NCBI GenBank assembly: GCA_013339895.1
Contig: JABACO010000001.1
Coordinates: 4,022,280-4,086,279 of the forward strand
From: Ephydatia muelleri
Taxonomy: Eukaryota > Porifera > Demospongiae > Spongillida > Spongillidae
Direction: 5' to 3'
Length of the DNA stretch: 64,000 nt
The position numbers and the translations under genes were made by a program. The stretch's first letter is position 1; the number at the start of each line of letters is the position of its first letter. This document shows, piece after piece, positions 49,540 through 61,721 of the stretch. The notes beneath the pieces were generated by a model that was given only the letters and a program-made list of their open reading frames with translations, made no database searches and was not told the DNA's origin.

Positions 49540-50545
49540 AACAACGCTCACACACAACATATAGATACACAGACACACACATGACATACACCCACAAACA
49601 CACACACATACGGACACGGACACACAGGTACACATGGACACACACACAACACACAGACACACACAGACACACACACACAGACACACACACATAGACACAC
49701 ACACAACATACACACAGACACACACACACAGAGACACACACACACAGACACATACACAAACGCACACACACACAGACACACAGACACACACACACATAGA
49801 CACACACACAACATACACACAGACACACACACAGACACACACAGACACACACACACACAGACGCACACACACAGACACACACACACACAGACACACACAC
49901 ACACAGACACTCACACAGACACATACACACAGACACATACACACAGACACATGCAGGCATGCACAGACACACACACACAGACGCACACACAGACACACAC
50001 ACACAGGCACGCATAGACCCACACAACACACTCTGACACGACAGACACATACACAGACACAGACACACACAGACATGCACAGAGACACACACAGACATGC
50101 ACATGAAATACACAGACACACACACGACATACACACAGACTCATACACGACAGACAGACACACAGACGTGGGCACACATGGACACACAAGCATAGACACA
50201 CACATGCACAGACACACACTTGCAGACGCACACACATGCACAGACACACACACGCACACACAAGATACACACATGCCATACACACACAACAGACACAGAC
50301 ACACAAGCACACAAAGACACACACACGAAATACACAAACACACCTACAGACACACACATGAAATACACAGATACGCACACAGACATACATGCACACAGAC
50401 TCATACACATATAGACACACACACGAAATAGACACACACAGAGACACACATGCACACACATGGACACACAGATACACACACGACATGGACACACAGATAC
50501 ACACACGACATACACACAGACACACACATATACAGACACACATGT
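49540..50545. repeat. CA-rich minisatellite (CAGACACACAC type)
   Basis: This is about 1 kb of CACACA punctuated by GACA, CATACA and GAAATACACA units. It is the inverted counterpart of the TG-rich array at 52.4-54.9 kb. Long open frames of alternating Cys/Val or His/Thr on both strands are by-products of the repeat. Confidence 0.85.
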
Positions 50546-51060
50546 AGCTACATGTACCTGTGTGTATGTACCGTCTCTAAAGTGCGAGCTCTATGTCATA
50601 TACTCCCAAAGAATTGGTCCTCAGCCCCCATAGGATTGGTGTCCCGTACCACTGTATGCATGTGGCAAAGTATATCACTGTATTCACCACAGCACTGGGC
50701 CCCATGGTACAATATTAAAAAGTGTGTGTGTGTGTGGGGGGGCTGGCTGATTTCTTTTGAGCAAAATGAATAATTAAATATACAAGTCTACATGTAGAGA
50801 TGCACGAATTTATTTTTAATAATGATGCGTATGATGTTGTCATCGAAAAAGTTGTTGTCGGCTATCATTCCTTGATGAGATTTACACAGTTGGCCAAAAA
50901 TTGTGGTGTGTGTGTGTGGAGGGTCCCTGCAGCAACGTGCATAAGACTTTAAGTTCTTACACACTCACATCCATCTTTTTGTAGTTAAGTACAATTGTGT
51001 AATAAAGCTTTCTTGTTTGGCAAAATCCTTGATCCTTGAACAACTTCTTATCATTCTTTA

Positions 51061-51232
51061 AGGCCGGCATACACGGGGCGACTTCCTGCCGATTTGTCGC
51101 ATGCAACTCAAATGAATATGGACAAATGTTCCGCAAACCATCAGTAAACTAAACAATTACGGAACTTTTACCCATATTCATTCGAGTTGCATGCGACAAG
51201 TCGGCAGGAAGTCGCCCCGTGTATGCCGACCT
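51061..51232. mobile_element. 172-bp MITE, TTA target duplication (PIF/Harbinger-like)
   Basis: The termini are AGGCCGGCATACACGGGGCG and the near-exact complement. The arms are about 70 bp, including GACTTCCTGCCGATTTGTCG and GCATGCAACTC. A direct TTA flanks it (51058-51060 and 51233-51235). The 3-bp TWA duplication fits PIF/Harbinger; the assignment is an inference. Confidence 0.75.
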
Positions 51233-51402
51233 TTATGCCTCCACTACTCAGCTAGGTGGCTTGTGTACCAGTTGCAGAGACTTGAGTCTCTCTTTGCCCA
51301 TACAATATTTAGCTCACACAGAGTACATGAACATGCCCTCATGTTGATTCACACACCCTGATGCATGTGTATATGTTGTGCAAATGCGTCTGTACATCCT
51401 GA

Positions 51403-51509
<107 letters not shown>

Positions 51510-51908
51510 AATCTCTGTGTGTTTCCTTTGTATTGTTGCAAGCAGACGTATACTCTTCTCTCATCTAGCACTCTGTACAAGTGCTCGTCTGACCTGTAAA
51601 AAAGCCTTTTCGGAGTACAGTATAATGAATATCGTTACTAGCTTGCTATCGATATGTCTGTGTAAACTTACCTGACCTACCACGATCTGCAACGATAAGG
51701 GAGGTACACTGTACCATCGCAGGTCTCACAGGCCTACTGTTTTCATCAGCACAAAGTTGTGTGTCCCATGTCGTACTAATTGAATGCAGCAAATTAAACG
51801 AGTGTACATGAACTCAGATTGCTGTTCCTCACCATAAGTACAAAGTATGTAGTAGTGCCTTCTACGAGTAGTCATTTAATTTACACATAAAAATTAGTAC
51901 AGTGTGCT

Positions 51909-51991
51909 CTTAGTCTCGTACCCAGAACCAGATTCCCAACAGCTGCGCCACCCGCAGCTGTTGGGAATCTGGGTCTGGGTACGAGACTAAG
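51909..51991. mobile_element. 83-bp near-perfect palindrome (TAGTCTCGTACCCAGA family)
   Basis: It opens CTTAGTCTCGTACCCAGA, has the loop AGCTGCGCCACCCGCAGCT, and closes with TCTGGGTACGAGACTAAG. It is the best-preserved member of the family also seen at 12855, 37809, 39603 and 56344. Confidence 0.75.
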
Positions 51992-52439
51992 GCTGCCTCT
52001 TCTAGAAGGATGTACCACGCAGTTTTTTATGAAGGGCGATGGTTCTGCCTGGCGATGAATTACCCTATCATTGCTGATTGCGGTAGGTCAGGGCCATGGT
52101 AAGTTTACACAGACACAATGGATAGCAATATTCATCATTCCACAAGCACTCAAGATAAACAGAAGCCTCTTGAGCTTGTTAGCAAACCATGGCATATCCT
52201 TACATGTATGACTGTCCCTTGTGTCAGGGGACAGTCCTATAAGGACACAATGTATGCATAAAGGACCACTCCTATGACACTACAGTGTACACGTTGCTAC
52301 ATGTACCTACATGTGTAGACATGTCTCATGGTCTCATGAGCTGTTCAATGGATAGATCAAAAATGCATGTGCAAAGAAGGCATTCAGTGAGAGAAAATGT
52401 GTGTACCATCATTATCAGAGAGCACTACTGTTTTTTTCC

Positions 52440-52673
52440 ACATGAACAACAGTGTGTGCTTTGTGTAACACGTGTCTGTGCACATGTGCGAGTCTGTGTG
52501 TATTGTGTGTGTATCTGTGAGTGTGTGTCTGTTGTGTCTGTGCATGTGTGTCTATATGTATTTTGTGTGTGCGAGTCTGTGTGCAAGTCTGCGTGTCTGT
52601 GTGATTCTGTGTGTGTGTCTGTGTATTTCGTGAGTGTATATATTTCGTGTGTGTGTCTGTGTGTGCTTGTGTG

Positions 52674-52704
<31 letters not shown>

Positions 52705-54916
52705 CTGTCGTGTGTGTATGTTCCTGTGTGTGTCGGTGCATGTGTGTGTCTGAGTGTTTTGTGTGACTGTCTCGTGTGTGTGTCTGTCTCGTGTGTGTGT
52801 CTGTGTATTTCGTGTGTGCCTGTGTATGCATGTGTGTCTGTGTGTGCTAGTGTGTGTTTCCATGTGTGTGCATGTGTGTGTGTGTGTGTGTTTGTATATG
52901 TGTGTGTCGTGTGTTTTGTGTGTCCATGTGTGTGTCTGTGTATCTGTGTGTGTGTGTTTGTATGCGTCTGTGTGTATGTCATGTGTGTGTCTGTGTGTGT
53001 GTTAGTGTGTGTGTGTTTTTTTGTATGTGTCTGTGTATGCCATGTGTGTGTCTGTGTGTGCGTTTGTGTGTGTGCGTGCATTAGTGTGTCTGTGTGTGTG
53101 TGTTTGTATGCATCTGTGTGTATGCATGTGTGTCTGTGTGTACCTGTGTGTGCTAGTGTGTATTTCATGCATGTGTGTCTGCATGTGTGTCTGTGTGTGC
53201 TAGTGTGTATTTCCATGTGTGTGTACGTGTGTGTGTATGCGTGTGTGTGTTTGTCATATGTGTGTCGTGTGTTTTGTGTGTCCATGTGTGTGTCTGTGTA
53301 TCTGTGTGTGTGTGTGTGTTTGTATGCGTCAGTGTGTATGTCATGTGTGTGTCTGTGTGCGTTTGTGTGTGTGTGTGCGTTAGTGTGTCTGTGTGTGTCT
53401 GTGTGAGTGTGCGCATTAGTGTGTCTGTGTGCGTGTTTGTATGCGTCTGTGTGTACAGTGTATGTCATGTGTGTGTGTTAGTGTGTGTGTGTGTGTTAGT
53501 GTGTATGTGTGTGCATTTGTGTGTCTGCGTGTGTATGTCATGTGTCTGTGTGCCTGTGTGTGTGTGTGTGTGTGTGCATTAGTGTGTCTGTGTGTGCATT
53601 TGTGTGTCTGTGTGTGTGTGCGTTAGTGTGTCTGTGTGTGCATTTGTGTGTGTATGTCATGTGTGTGTGTATGTCATGTGTGTGTGTGTGCCTGTGCGTG
53701 TGCATGTGTGTGTTTGGTACACAAATTGAAATGCAGTCTGTGTGTGCATTTGTGTGTCTGTGTGTGTATGTCATGTGTGTGTGTTAGTGTGTCTGTGTGT
53801 GTATGTCATGTGTGTCTGTGTGTGCATGTGTGTGCTAGTGTGTATTTCATGCATGTGTGTGTGCATGTGTGTCTGTGTGCTAGTGTGTATTTCCATGTGT
53901 GTATGTGTACGTGTGTGCGTGTGCGTGTGTGTGTTTGTCATATGTGTGTCGTGTGTTTTGTGTGTCCATGTGTGTCTGTGTATCTGTGTGTGTGGTTTGT
54001 ATGCGTCTGTGTGTATGTCATGTGTGTGTCTGTGTGCGTTTGTGTGTGTGCGTGTGCGTTAGTGTGTGTGTGTGCGTTAGTGTGTCTGTGTGTGTATGTG
54101 TATATGTCATGTGTGCGTGTGTGTATTTGTGTGTGTGTGCGTTAGTGTGTCTGTGTGTGTGTGTGTGTGCGTTAGTGTGTGTGTGTGTGCGTTAGTGTGT
54201 CTGTGTGTGTATGTGTATATGTCATGTGTGCATGTGTGTATTTGTGTGTGTGTGCGTTAGTGTGTCTGTGTGTGTGTTTGAATGCGTCTGTGTGTATGTA
54301 GTGTGTCTGTGTGTGCTAGTGTGTATTTCATGCATGTGTGTGCATGTGTGTCTGTGTGCTAGTGTGTATTTCCATGTGTGTGTGTACGTGTGTGTGTGTG
54401 CGTGTGTGTGTTTGTCATATGTGTGTCGTGTTTTTTGTGTGTCCATGTGTGTGTCTGTGTATCTGTGTGCGTGTTTGTATGTATGTCATGTGTATGTCTG
54501 TGTGCATTAGTGTGTGTGTATGCGTTAGTGTGTGTGTGTGCATTAGTGTGTGTGTGTGTTTGTATGCGTCTCTGTGTATGTCATGTGTGTGTGTCTGTGT
54601 GCGTTTGTGTGTGTGCGTTAGTGTGTCTGTGTGCATTTGTGTGTCTGTGTGTGCCTGTGTGTGTGTGTCTGTGTGAGTGTGTGTGTGTGCGTTAGTGTGT
54701 CTGTGTGTGTTTGTATGCGTCTGTGTGTATGTCATGTGTGTATGTGTGTGTGCGTTAGTGTGTCTGTGTGTGCATTTGTGTGTCTGTGTGTGTATGTGTG
54801 TGTGCGTTAGTGTGTCTGTGTGTGTATGTCATGTGTTAGTGTGTCTGTGTGTGCATTTGTGTGTCTGTGTGTATGTCATGTGTGTGTGTGTGTGCCTGTG
54901 CATGTGTGTTTTATGC
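52440..54916. repeat. TG-rich array with higher-order repeats
   Basis: This is 2.5 kb of TGTG with CTG, GTATGTCA and GCGTTAG interruptions. A longer unit containing TGCTAGTGTGTATTTCC, then TTTGTCATATGTGTGTCGTG and GTCCATGTG, recurs near 52850, 53150, 53830 and 54316. The non-repeat phrase GGTACACAAATTGAAATGCA occurs at about 53716 and again at about 54930, showing a larger internal duplication of about 1.2 kb. Confidence 0.8.
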
Positions 54917-55069
54917 AAGCTTGGTACACAAATTGAAATGCAATCAGCTGAATTGAATAGAATACATGTACTTGTGCATGTGACAATGTTTGTGAGTGAG
55001 AGTGTTTGTACTATCATCAGACAGGTGTATTGTTTGCCACATGTATAACTGGTGTGTGCAAGTACGCTG

Positions 55070-55073
<4 letters not shown>

Positions 55074-55139
<66 letters not shown>
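55074..55139. repeat. (TG)n microsatellite
   Basis: This is a pure TG array in the right arm, the inverted counterpart of 49112-49234. Confidence 0.9.
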
Positions 55140-55146
<7 letters not shown>

Positions 55147-56010
55147 TATAAGAAAATATGCCATACGATAGTGTACAGGGCCATGTACGCAACAATGCAA
55201 GTGTGTGCACAAGTGTGAGCCAGCATGAGTTCATGTACTATGTGTGAGCTGAAAGTTGTGTGAGACCGAAATCGTAGCCGAGTGGGCGTGGCAGATATAA
55301 GACGATGATTTTAGCAAGATGATGGCAAATAGGAAAGCTTTATTACACGACTAGAGGATGATGTGTGTGCTAGCAAATAGCCTTACGCGTGCCGTTTTGA
55401 ATACTGCCGGCGACGTGGGAGGCGCAAGGTTATATTCACTTGGGGTCCGTTAATTTGGTACGATCGTCTGGAACTGAGCAGCGTTCTTCTTCTTTTAACT
55501 TTCCCGCATAAACTCACTGCCTGAGTGAGACAAAAACAGTTGGGAACGGCTAGCTTAGTTTAAGGGAGAAATGGGCGGAACAAAGAAGTTATCAAAATTT
55601 ATTGTGGATTGGGAGAATGGAACACGGGTTGCATGCAAAAATGGTGCAATCGAGCGGGAAATGTGCATTAACTTTGCACAGCTGTATCTCCGTGACGGAT
55701 AGAGTAAGAATTAACGAACTGAACACATCAATAGCAACAGGACCCCTGTATGTACATACGGAATTTGAAGCGATTTAAATTCTCCTAGCTGAAGATGTGA
55801 CGGTTTTGAACCCCATGGGGTATCGGACTTCGTAGCATCAGCAAGGAACTAGTGCAAGGCCCCAAAATACGTTTCCCCGTAGTGAAATGGTGTAGTATGA
55901 AGTGTTGGAAATAAGAGATCGATAGCGTTAACCGTTGAGAAGTTATAGCGATTCACCCGCGATGCATTTTTATAATATATCCGTGGGGCAATTTTCGCGG
56001 AAACTGTCCC

Positions 56011-58037
56011 ATTTATCATAATTCGCACACAACTCAGTAGTACATCTTCATGACAAAACAGTGATGCATCAATTAAACCATAAATTGGTCAATTCGACAT
56101 TTTTCAACAGTTCCATTCCCCAACAACAGCTTATCTTAACATTCCTGAATAGAAATAGTACAATTTAAAAAATATAGCATTACGTCATGTCACGTGACCG
56201 TAAACTACTGTAGTTACTACTACGATACTGTGCAGCCAGCCCAGTGCCGTGTAAGAATTACAAATGCGTACACGATGAACATGTTTATGCTTTAGGTGTA
56301 AGTGTGTTACTTGCTACAATGCTCGAGATAGCGTGCCGGGGACTAATCTCGTACCCAGACCCAATATACGTCGCAGCACGCTAGAAAGTAGATCGAAATT
56401 TTTGGATCTGAGGAATTTTTATGCAATTGTGTCGACTACCGTGTAGAATGAATTGCTGCAAAATGTGCTTGGTATCCGTGTCCAACTACAAAGAAAGAAG
56501 AGCATAGGAAATACTGTGTTCCAGCTCATGTGCTATTCAGTTTGCTGTGCAACTTAGGAAGCACCTCAATAAGATGCAAAACGCGCTCGAGATCTGACAA
56601 CTCTCCTTGGTTATAAAGGTCTAGGCTCCACCGCACATTCATCACACATGCGCATTTTCACTGCAATGCAACTACACTGATGTATCGTGTGAATTCGAAG
56701 AAGGTAATGTTACTTGTGCATGTGCGCAAGATGTTGAACTTTTATAAATATTGATAGCTATACCAGTCCAACAGAGAAACCTTTTTTCTCCCCTCTTAAT
56801 AGATTGCTGGTCCATTGTCCCATTCTGTATCCGCCCCTGGCATGGCATGGCTACTGCTACTGCATAACGTATTTCGTTATCTAATTTTGGAAGAAGAAAC
56901 TATATTCTCGATACAATGTCAGATTTCCATACTGCTGTCCTCCAAGACGATAACTGTTGGGTTGATTACATGGAAGTGTTGTTACACAATTATCGCCATG
57001 TATGGTGAAAATTGATGAATAAAGTGACTGGCATAATAATGTGGGGCAAATAGTATTCACTATCAATGTGCACCATATATGGTACCAGTAATACCAAATA
57101 TGGTAAAAATTGATAGTCAATATTGTTTTGCCTTCCCCCTCTGGGCTGCCTACGCCCACTAATTCCTGGATACTCAGTCCACCGGTAAAACCATTGTGAT
57201 CCGAAGTATGTGGATACAGGCGACATGGTAAGCATATTTAGGGTGTGTAGAGGTGCGTGTTGAGTCTGCAATGAGAGTTGAAAGCGGATTTAGGGGTACG
57301 TGTGGTGCCATAAAGAACATTTCATGGTGCAAAGTAAAAAATAAGGGCGGGACCTAACCAGCGACGGCGTAGCGTCAGAGGCTAACGACGAACTAGCTTC
57401 GTGATGTCTAGTCAAACCATTGTGAAAACTCAAGCTGCATTTCGGTGCTCCATGCTTTGCGCACGTGTGGTGGGAGTTCATACACATCAATATAGACCTG
57501 GATGATCCTTAAGACTAGAAAATGAATGCATTACTGTGAAGTAATGTATGTCGGAGGATACAAAATCCTGTCTGGGAAATAAATTCAGTGGGTGATTCTG
57601 CATAACCGTGGATAATTACAAATTGAAAAACAAAATTGTCGTGTACATCACAGCAATTCAGGGCTTTGATTGTGGGCCCATGACAGCATGCGATTTCAAC
57701 CGGAAGATCACGCTTCCGAGTTTTGTGCGCCTTTTGCTCACGAAATCGGGGGTGGACAGATTTCATACAAATGATTTCACGATCCCCGCGTGATAATTGG
57801 GATGCACACCATCGCACGCGCACGTATACAAGTTCGAACCACATATCGTGTACGCATGCATTAATTATTGTATGTTGTAATGGCTGCGGTTGTTCATAAT
57901 ATATATTTCGCATATTACAAACTAAAGAATATAGCATAGTGTATTCTGAACAGGAACAGAGCCTGTTTAAACAAAAAGATGCCATGTCTGATGCACCAGA
58001 GCTGTCGAAGGCCAGGACAGATCCGTACTGAGGCCGG
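56011..58037. other. Spacer between palindrome and Ginger-like transposon
   Basis: No confident gene is seen. A TAATCTCGTACCCAGACCC arm starts at 56344. A transposon terminus TCTGTATCCGCCCCTG ends at 56839, resembling the complement of the hAT-like end at 37220. A minus-strand frame of about 170 residues at 57515-58030 is open but has no recognisable domain. Confidence 0.4.
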
Positions 58038-58079
58038 TGTAAGCGCCTTTTAGAGACCCCTATTATCGGAGACCCTGGA

Positions 58080-58080
<1 letters not shown>

Positions 58081-58110
<30 letters not shown>
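58081..58110. repeat. Poly-C tract
   Basis: This is about 30 consecutive C, four bases before the nested MITE. Confidence 0.85.
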
Positions 58111-58114
58111 ATAT

Positions 58115-58416
58115 CAGTGGCGTATCCAGGATTTCAGCGGGAGGGGTGCTTAAGGTCAGGCCCCATACAAAAAGTGGAGGGGGGGGGGGGGGGGGGGGGG
58201 GGGGCGCTTCAGGTCCAATATACGAAAAGTGGGGAGGGGGAGGGGAGGGGGGGGCCATTCCGCTTCAGGTCCGATACCTTTGGGCACACAGAAATTACCT
58301 ACATGATCGAATATACGCGGCGACTAATTATTAATAATACAAAGTATCATTTTAAATAATTTTATCACCTAAGGGGTGCTCAAGCACCCGGAGCACCCTC
58401 TCTGGATACGCCACTG
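58115..58416. mobile_element. 302-bp MITE nested in the Ginger-like element
   Basis: The termini are CAGTGGCGTATCCAG and its exact complement CTGGATACGCCACTG. They are flanked by CATAT on both sides (58110-58114 and 58417-58421). Inside there is a G tract and a second inverted pair, GGGGTGCTTAAG / CTCAAGCACCC. The ends are related to those at 37220, 43906 and 56839. Confidence 0.8.
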
Positions 58417-58579
58417 CATATGGCTAGCGAAATAGGGACCCCCGTCCCCAAATCGCTAGTGTTATGAGGATCCCCTCACCCAATATCGCTAGCATTTTAG
58501 AGACTCTCTAGCGTTTAGTGGGACCCAATGTAATTTGACATGCAGACGAAATACTGCCAATACATGAACACGACGCACG

Positions 58580-58604
58580 AAAAAAAAAAAAAAAAAAAAA
58601 AAAA
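58580..58604. repeat. Poly-A tract
   Basis: This is 25 consecutive A inside the Ginger-like element. Confidence 0.8.
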
Positions 58605-59212
58605 CTGATGTAAAATCAACAATCCTAGGCAGTTATGAGACACATTATAGACGGATACTGTATTTCTTTTGCCTACATCTCTTGACAGGAGCATTAGTTT
58701 GGAATGGCATCCGCTTCTGACTTTCAAAGCACTTTAATAACTCATTGCATCCTGCTGAAGAGTTAAATCCTGCAAATTATCTCCTTGTGCCCAAAGGCAA
58801 TAAAAAATGCTCCACAATCCAGTCCTCTTTCTTTTTTTTTTGCTGAATAGACTGATGTGTTATATTTAGTGCGGAATTTCCCTCAGTGCAAATGTTTTGG
58901 CCAACTGTATTTCTAGTAAAGGTGAAATAATTGTACTGTGCAGCTCATTTTTAGAAAGAACAGTGATTACTCAGTGAGATTCACCAATATGATGAATTTG
59001 TGCTGCTTGCACTAAGGGGAAAAAAAATCATATAATTTATATAACTACATTAGTGTAATACATTCTTACCATTAATATCTTTGTCAACTGAATGGTAGAG
59101 CTGAATTTGCTGTACAAAAGAGTAGATTGAAACCCATTGATGTGCACATACAGCATGCAACCTGTTTGATGTACATGTGTATCATGCAACAATATCAATC
59201 AGCATTGGGGTT

Positions 59213-61032
59213 TCATAATTCAATTACTTGAATTTCACTAGATGCACTCATCTCAATCTTTCTCGTCCCAGCACTGAAAGCATCTTTTGTCTTGACATGT
59301 GTCCAAATTATCATCAGTTCTATCGATCCTCTCACCCTTGCTACTCTCACCATTGCATTTATAATTTTTTTCCATTTCAGCAGCAATCTTTCCTTGGTTA
59401 AACCTAAAACAATTCCAACAATTCTACAGTTATGAAACAACTCTGAATTAAATACTATATACCTTCATTCTTGCAATGTTAAACTTAGCCTTTAGCACCA
59501 TTTCTTTTGTCTTCCTCAACTCTTGTGAACTTTTTCCAATTCTCCTATTAATTGTATACGGTCCTAACCACTTTTCATCCAGTTTCCCTCCTTTCGGTAT
59601 CTTTTGTTTTGTATTTTCAAAAAGGACCATTTCTGCTTGTGATAGTTCCTAATGTGCCTCTGTATCATGAAGCATTGAATTATGTACACAAATAAGAACA
59701 TTCATATATATTTTACCTGTGGCACATGTTCTGACTTTCTTGTGTACATTTTATGTTCCTTACTGCCTGTGGTTTCAGATCATCACAAACTTGCATCATA
59801 TCTTTTACAAAGTTGTCTACTGAAGTAACGTTGTCATCATTGTTGTGGCAAATTGGAGATATGCTAATATCCACTGGAAGATGAGCTTCTCTTGATATAG
59901 CATGAGAAATGGTGAGCAGCCTGTACTTCTGTGCTTGGCGACTCGAGAATTAAATCTAACTTTTCATCCCAGTCACTGTTACTGGTGATCTTTATTAATT
60001 CAACCAGTGACCGACATAGCATCTGATTAAATCTTTCAGTTGATCCATTAGACTGTTAAAATTAAAATACAAACAATATTTAATTAATCATAAAATTTAA
60101 TCAAATACAAAGCACATTGATGTACCTGAGGATGATAGGCACTGTTTTAATGTGATGCTCCACCTTGGCTTTGTTAAAAGACCTTGTGATAATGCATTCA
60201 CAAATTCCCTTCCTTGATCAGACACAATTATTGCAGGACAACCATGGGGAAAAATAACCTATTCATGTATAAACATTCCTTATGTTAAAAATTAAAAACA
60301 GTATAATCAGTTAAATTATAGAAAAAAGAATATCAGCAACTGATGAGCTGTTTTATTTTTCAGAGGAAATGCTTCAGCCCATTTTGTGTAATAATCAGTG
60401 ATTGTCATTGTATACTTGTCACCCTCTGCAAGTCTCAGGCAAAGGACCCACTAAATCAATACCTACTTGATACTAAGCATCATCTTTTACAGGTATAGGA
60501 TTGCAATGTTGCATGTAGCTTCCGAAGCTTTGTTGTATTGTTCCTTTAACAAGGATCACAAGTTCTTACCAATAGCATTATAACAAAACAAGTGTTAATT
60601 TTAATATTAAATTGATTCAACCACTTACATATGCACACACTTCATTATACATATCTGGCCAGTAGTATCGTTCCGTTACTTGAGACAAGGTTTTGTCTCT
60701 TCCAAAAGGAGCCAACTCATGAATACTGCTAATAATTTTCTTTCGTTGACGTTTTTAACAACTAAGAGAGGCTTCCCTTTTCCGCTTCCAATAGCCTCCC
60801 AGCATCAGTACTTTCTCAATCCATGCTTGTACTGCTTATCAGCATTGTCAGGGTACAGTCTTTTAGCAAGATAGTTAAACTCTTTGAATGGATACTTTTC
60901 TGGGCAACTGTCATTCGTAGCTTTGTCCATTTCACAAATCAACACATTTTTTAAATCACGTGGATATAGTCGAAGTGTGAAGTATGCTCGCAATTTGTTA
61001 CTGCTGTTCCATAATTGATTCATGTATACCAT
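59213..61032 (-). pseudogene. Integrase of the Ginger-like element, with introns and stops
   Basis: In minus-strand order: an N-terminal part (KATNDSCPEKYPFKEFNYLA, about 60900); a zinc-binding-like segment (SIHELAPFGRDKTLSQVTER, YYWPDMYNEV); the rve core with GIDLVGPLPET and YTMTITDYYTKWAEAFPLK; then CPAIIVSDQGREFVNAL; SAYHPQ joined to SNGSTERFNQ; and a C-terminal GGKLDEKWLGPYTINRR domain. GT-AG introns of about 50-70 bp with sensible phases are seen at about 60126-60054 (inside the catalytic core), about 59716-59649 and near 59455-59403. At least two in-frame stops (about 60830 and 60460), an indel near 60520 and a deletion near 59950 show that the copy is dead. Confidence 0.7.
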
Positions 61033-61140
61033 GCTTACCTATGGGGTCCCTAAAACTCTAGAAGGGTCCCTTAATCCCTAGTAATAGGCCCTAAAACTCT
61101 ATCATTTCAGGGACGGGGTCCCTAAACGCTCTTACACCGG

Positions 61141-61721
61141 CCGCCTGGCCTGAAGTCCAATCTTTTTTTGAAATGTCAATTACTTGATTGCCAGCAATTA
61201 AGTTTTGTGTTGACGTGCATCTCATCTCCATCGATTCCTTTGCCTTCTGCTCAGCCGCCCAAGCCTGTCTCCAACTCAAATCTGTCCGAATACAATCCCA
61301 AGGGAGTGAAGGAGCTTGTGAGATTCACGCCGCACAAGCCCGCATAGATTGATGACCTAACATATCAGCGGTCTGGCAGTCGCATTTCAAGGTCCATACA
61401 TTGAAGGAAAAAGGGTACGCAGCTAATACTGGTGTGAGAATTGCCCACAAGCCTTTCTCCGGGGACACTCCACTCTTTCTAGGGCATCACAAGGATCAAC
61501 TAAAGAATGATGTCTTAGTAGTTACTTAGTGCCAAATATAAAAAAGCAGTTCTAACACTGATCCAAATGAGAAATCGTAGCTCGAGCAGTGTTTTACATC
61601 TAATCAGTCTCACACAAGTTAGTTGAGCTTTGAGACGGTTGGCAATGCATGGTGTGATAATTTGCTCCCTAGTCATGATTATGCTCGGAACAAAGATTTT
61701 GGCATTAGGTGTTGGAAGCAG
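61141..61721. other. Spacer with one possible terminal exon
   Basis: The right side of the Ginger-like insertion continues the flanking sequence. Apart from the possible exon at 61255-61347, nothing was recognised here. Confidence 0.4.
61255..61347 (+). CDS. Possible terminal exon, unidentified
   Basis: A strong acceptor (CCTTTGCCTTCTGCTCAG) precedes 31 codons reading PPKPVSNSNLSEYNPKG and VKELVRFTPHKPA, then TAG. The composition and phase are exon-like. I found no matching upstream exon, possibly because the Ginger-like element separates it. Confidence 0.25.
   Translation, partial: PPKPVSNSNLSEYNPKGVKELVRFTPHKPA

Larger units (their letters stand above)
58038..61136 (-). mobile_element. 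Ginger-like integrase-type DNA transposon, decayed
   Basis: The left end reads TGTAAGCGCCTTTTAGAGAC and the right end, on the other strand, TGTAAGAGCGTTTAGGGACC. Both are followed by CCC. The element is flanked by a 4-bp CCGG duplication (58034-58037 and 61137-61140). Subterminal CTAGCG/TTTAGGG motifs recur near both ends (58430-58530 and 61040-61110). Inside is a broken integrase gene on the minus strand with intron-like interruptions. TGTNR termini with 4-bp duplications and a gypsy-related integrase are, to my knowledge, features of Ginger transposons. A MITE and a C tract are inserted near the left end. Confidence 0.7.

Noticed and set aside
52285..53406. A 373-codon plus-strand open frame
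   Set aside because: Most of it is Cys-Val-Cys repeat encoded by the TG array. The short non-repeat start has no recognisable domain.
52440..54916. CRISPR-like array
   Set aside because: The units are variable TG-rich blocks without constant repeats and unique spacers, in a eukaryotic context.
57515..58258. A 247-codon minus-strand open frame
   Set aside because: The first part crosses the C tract and MITE. The remaining ~170 codons show no domain and no splice signals, so it is not called as a gene.
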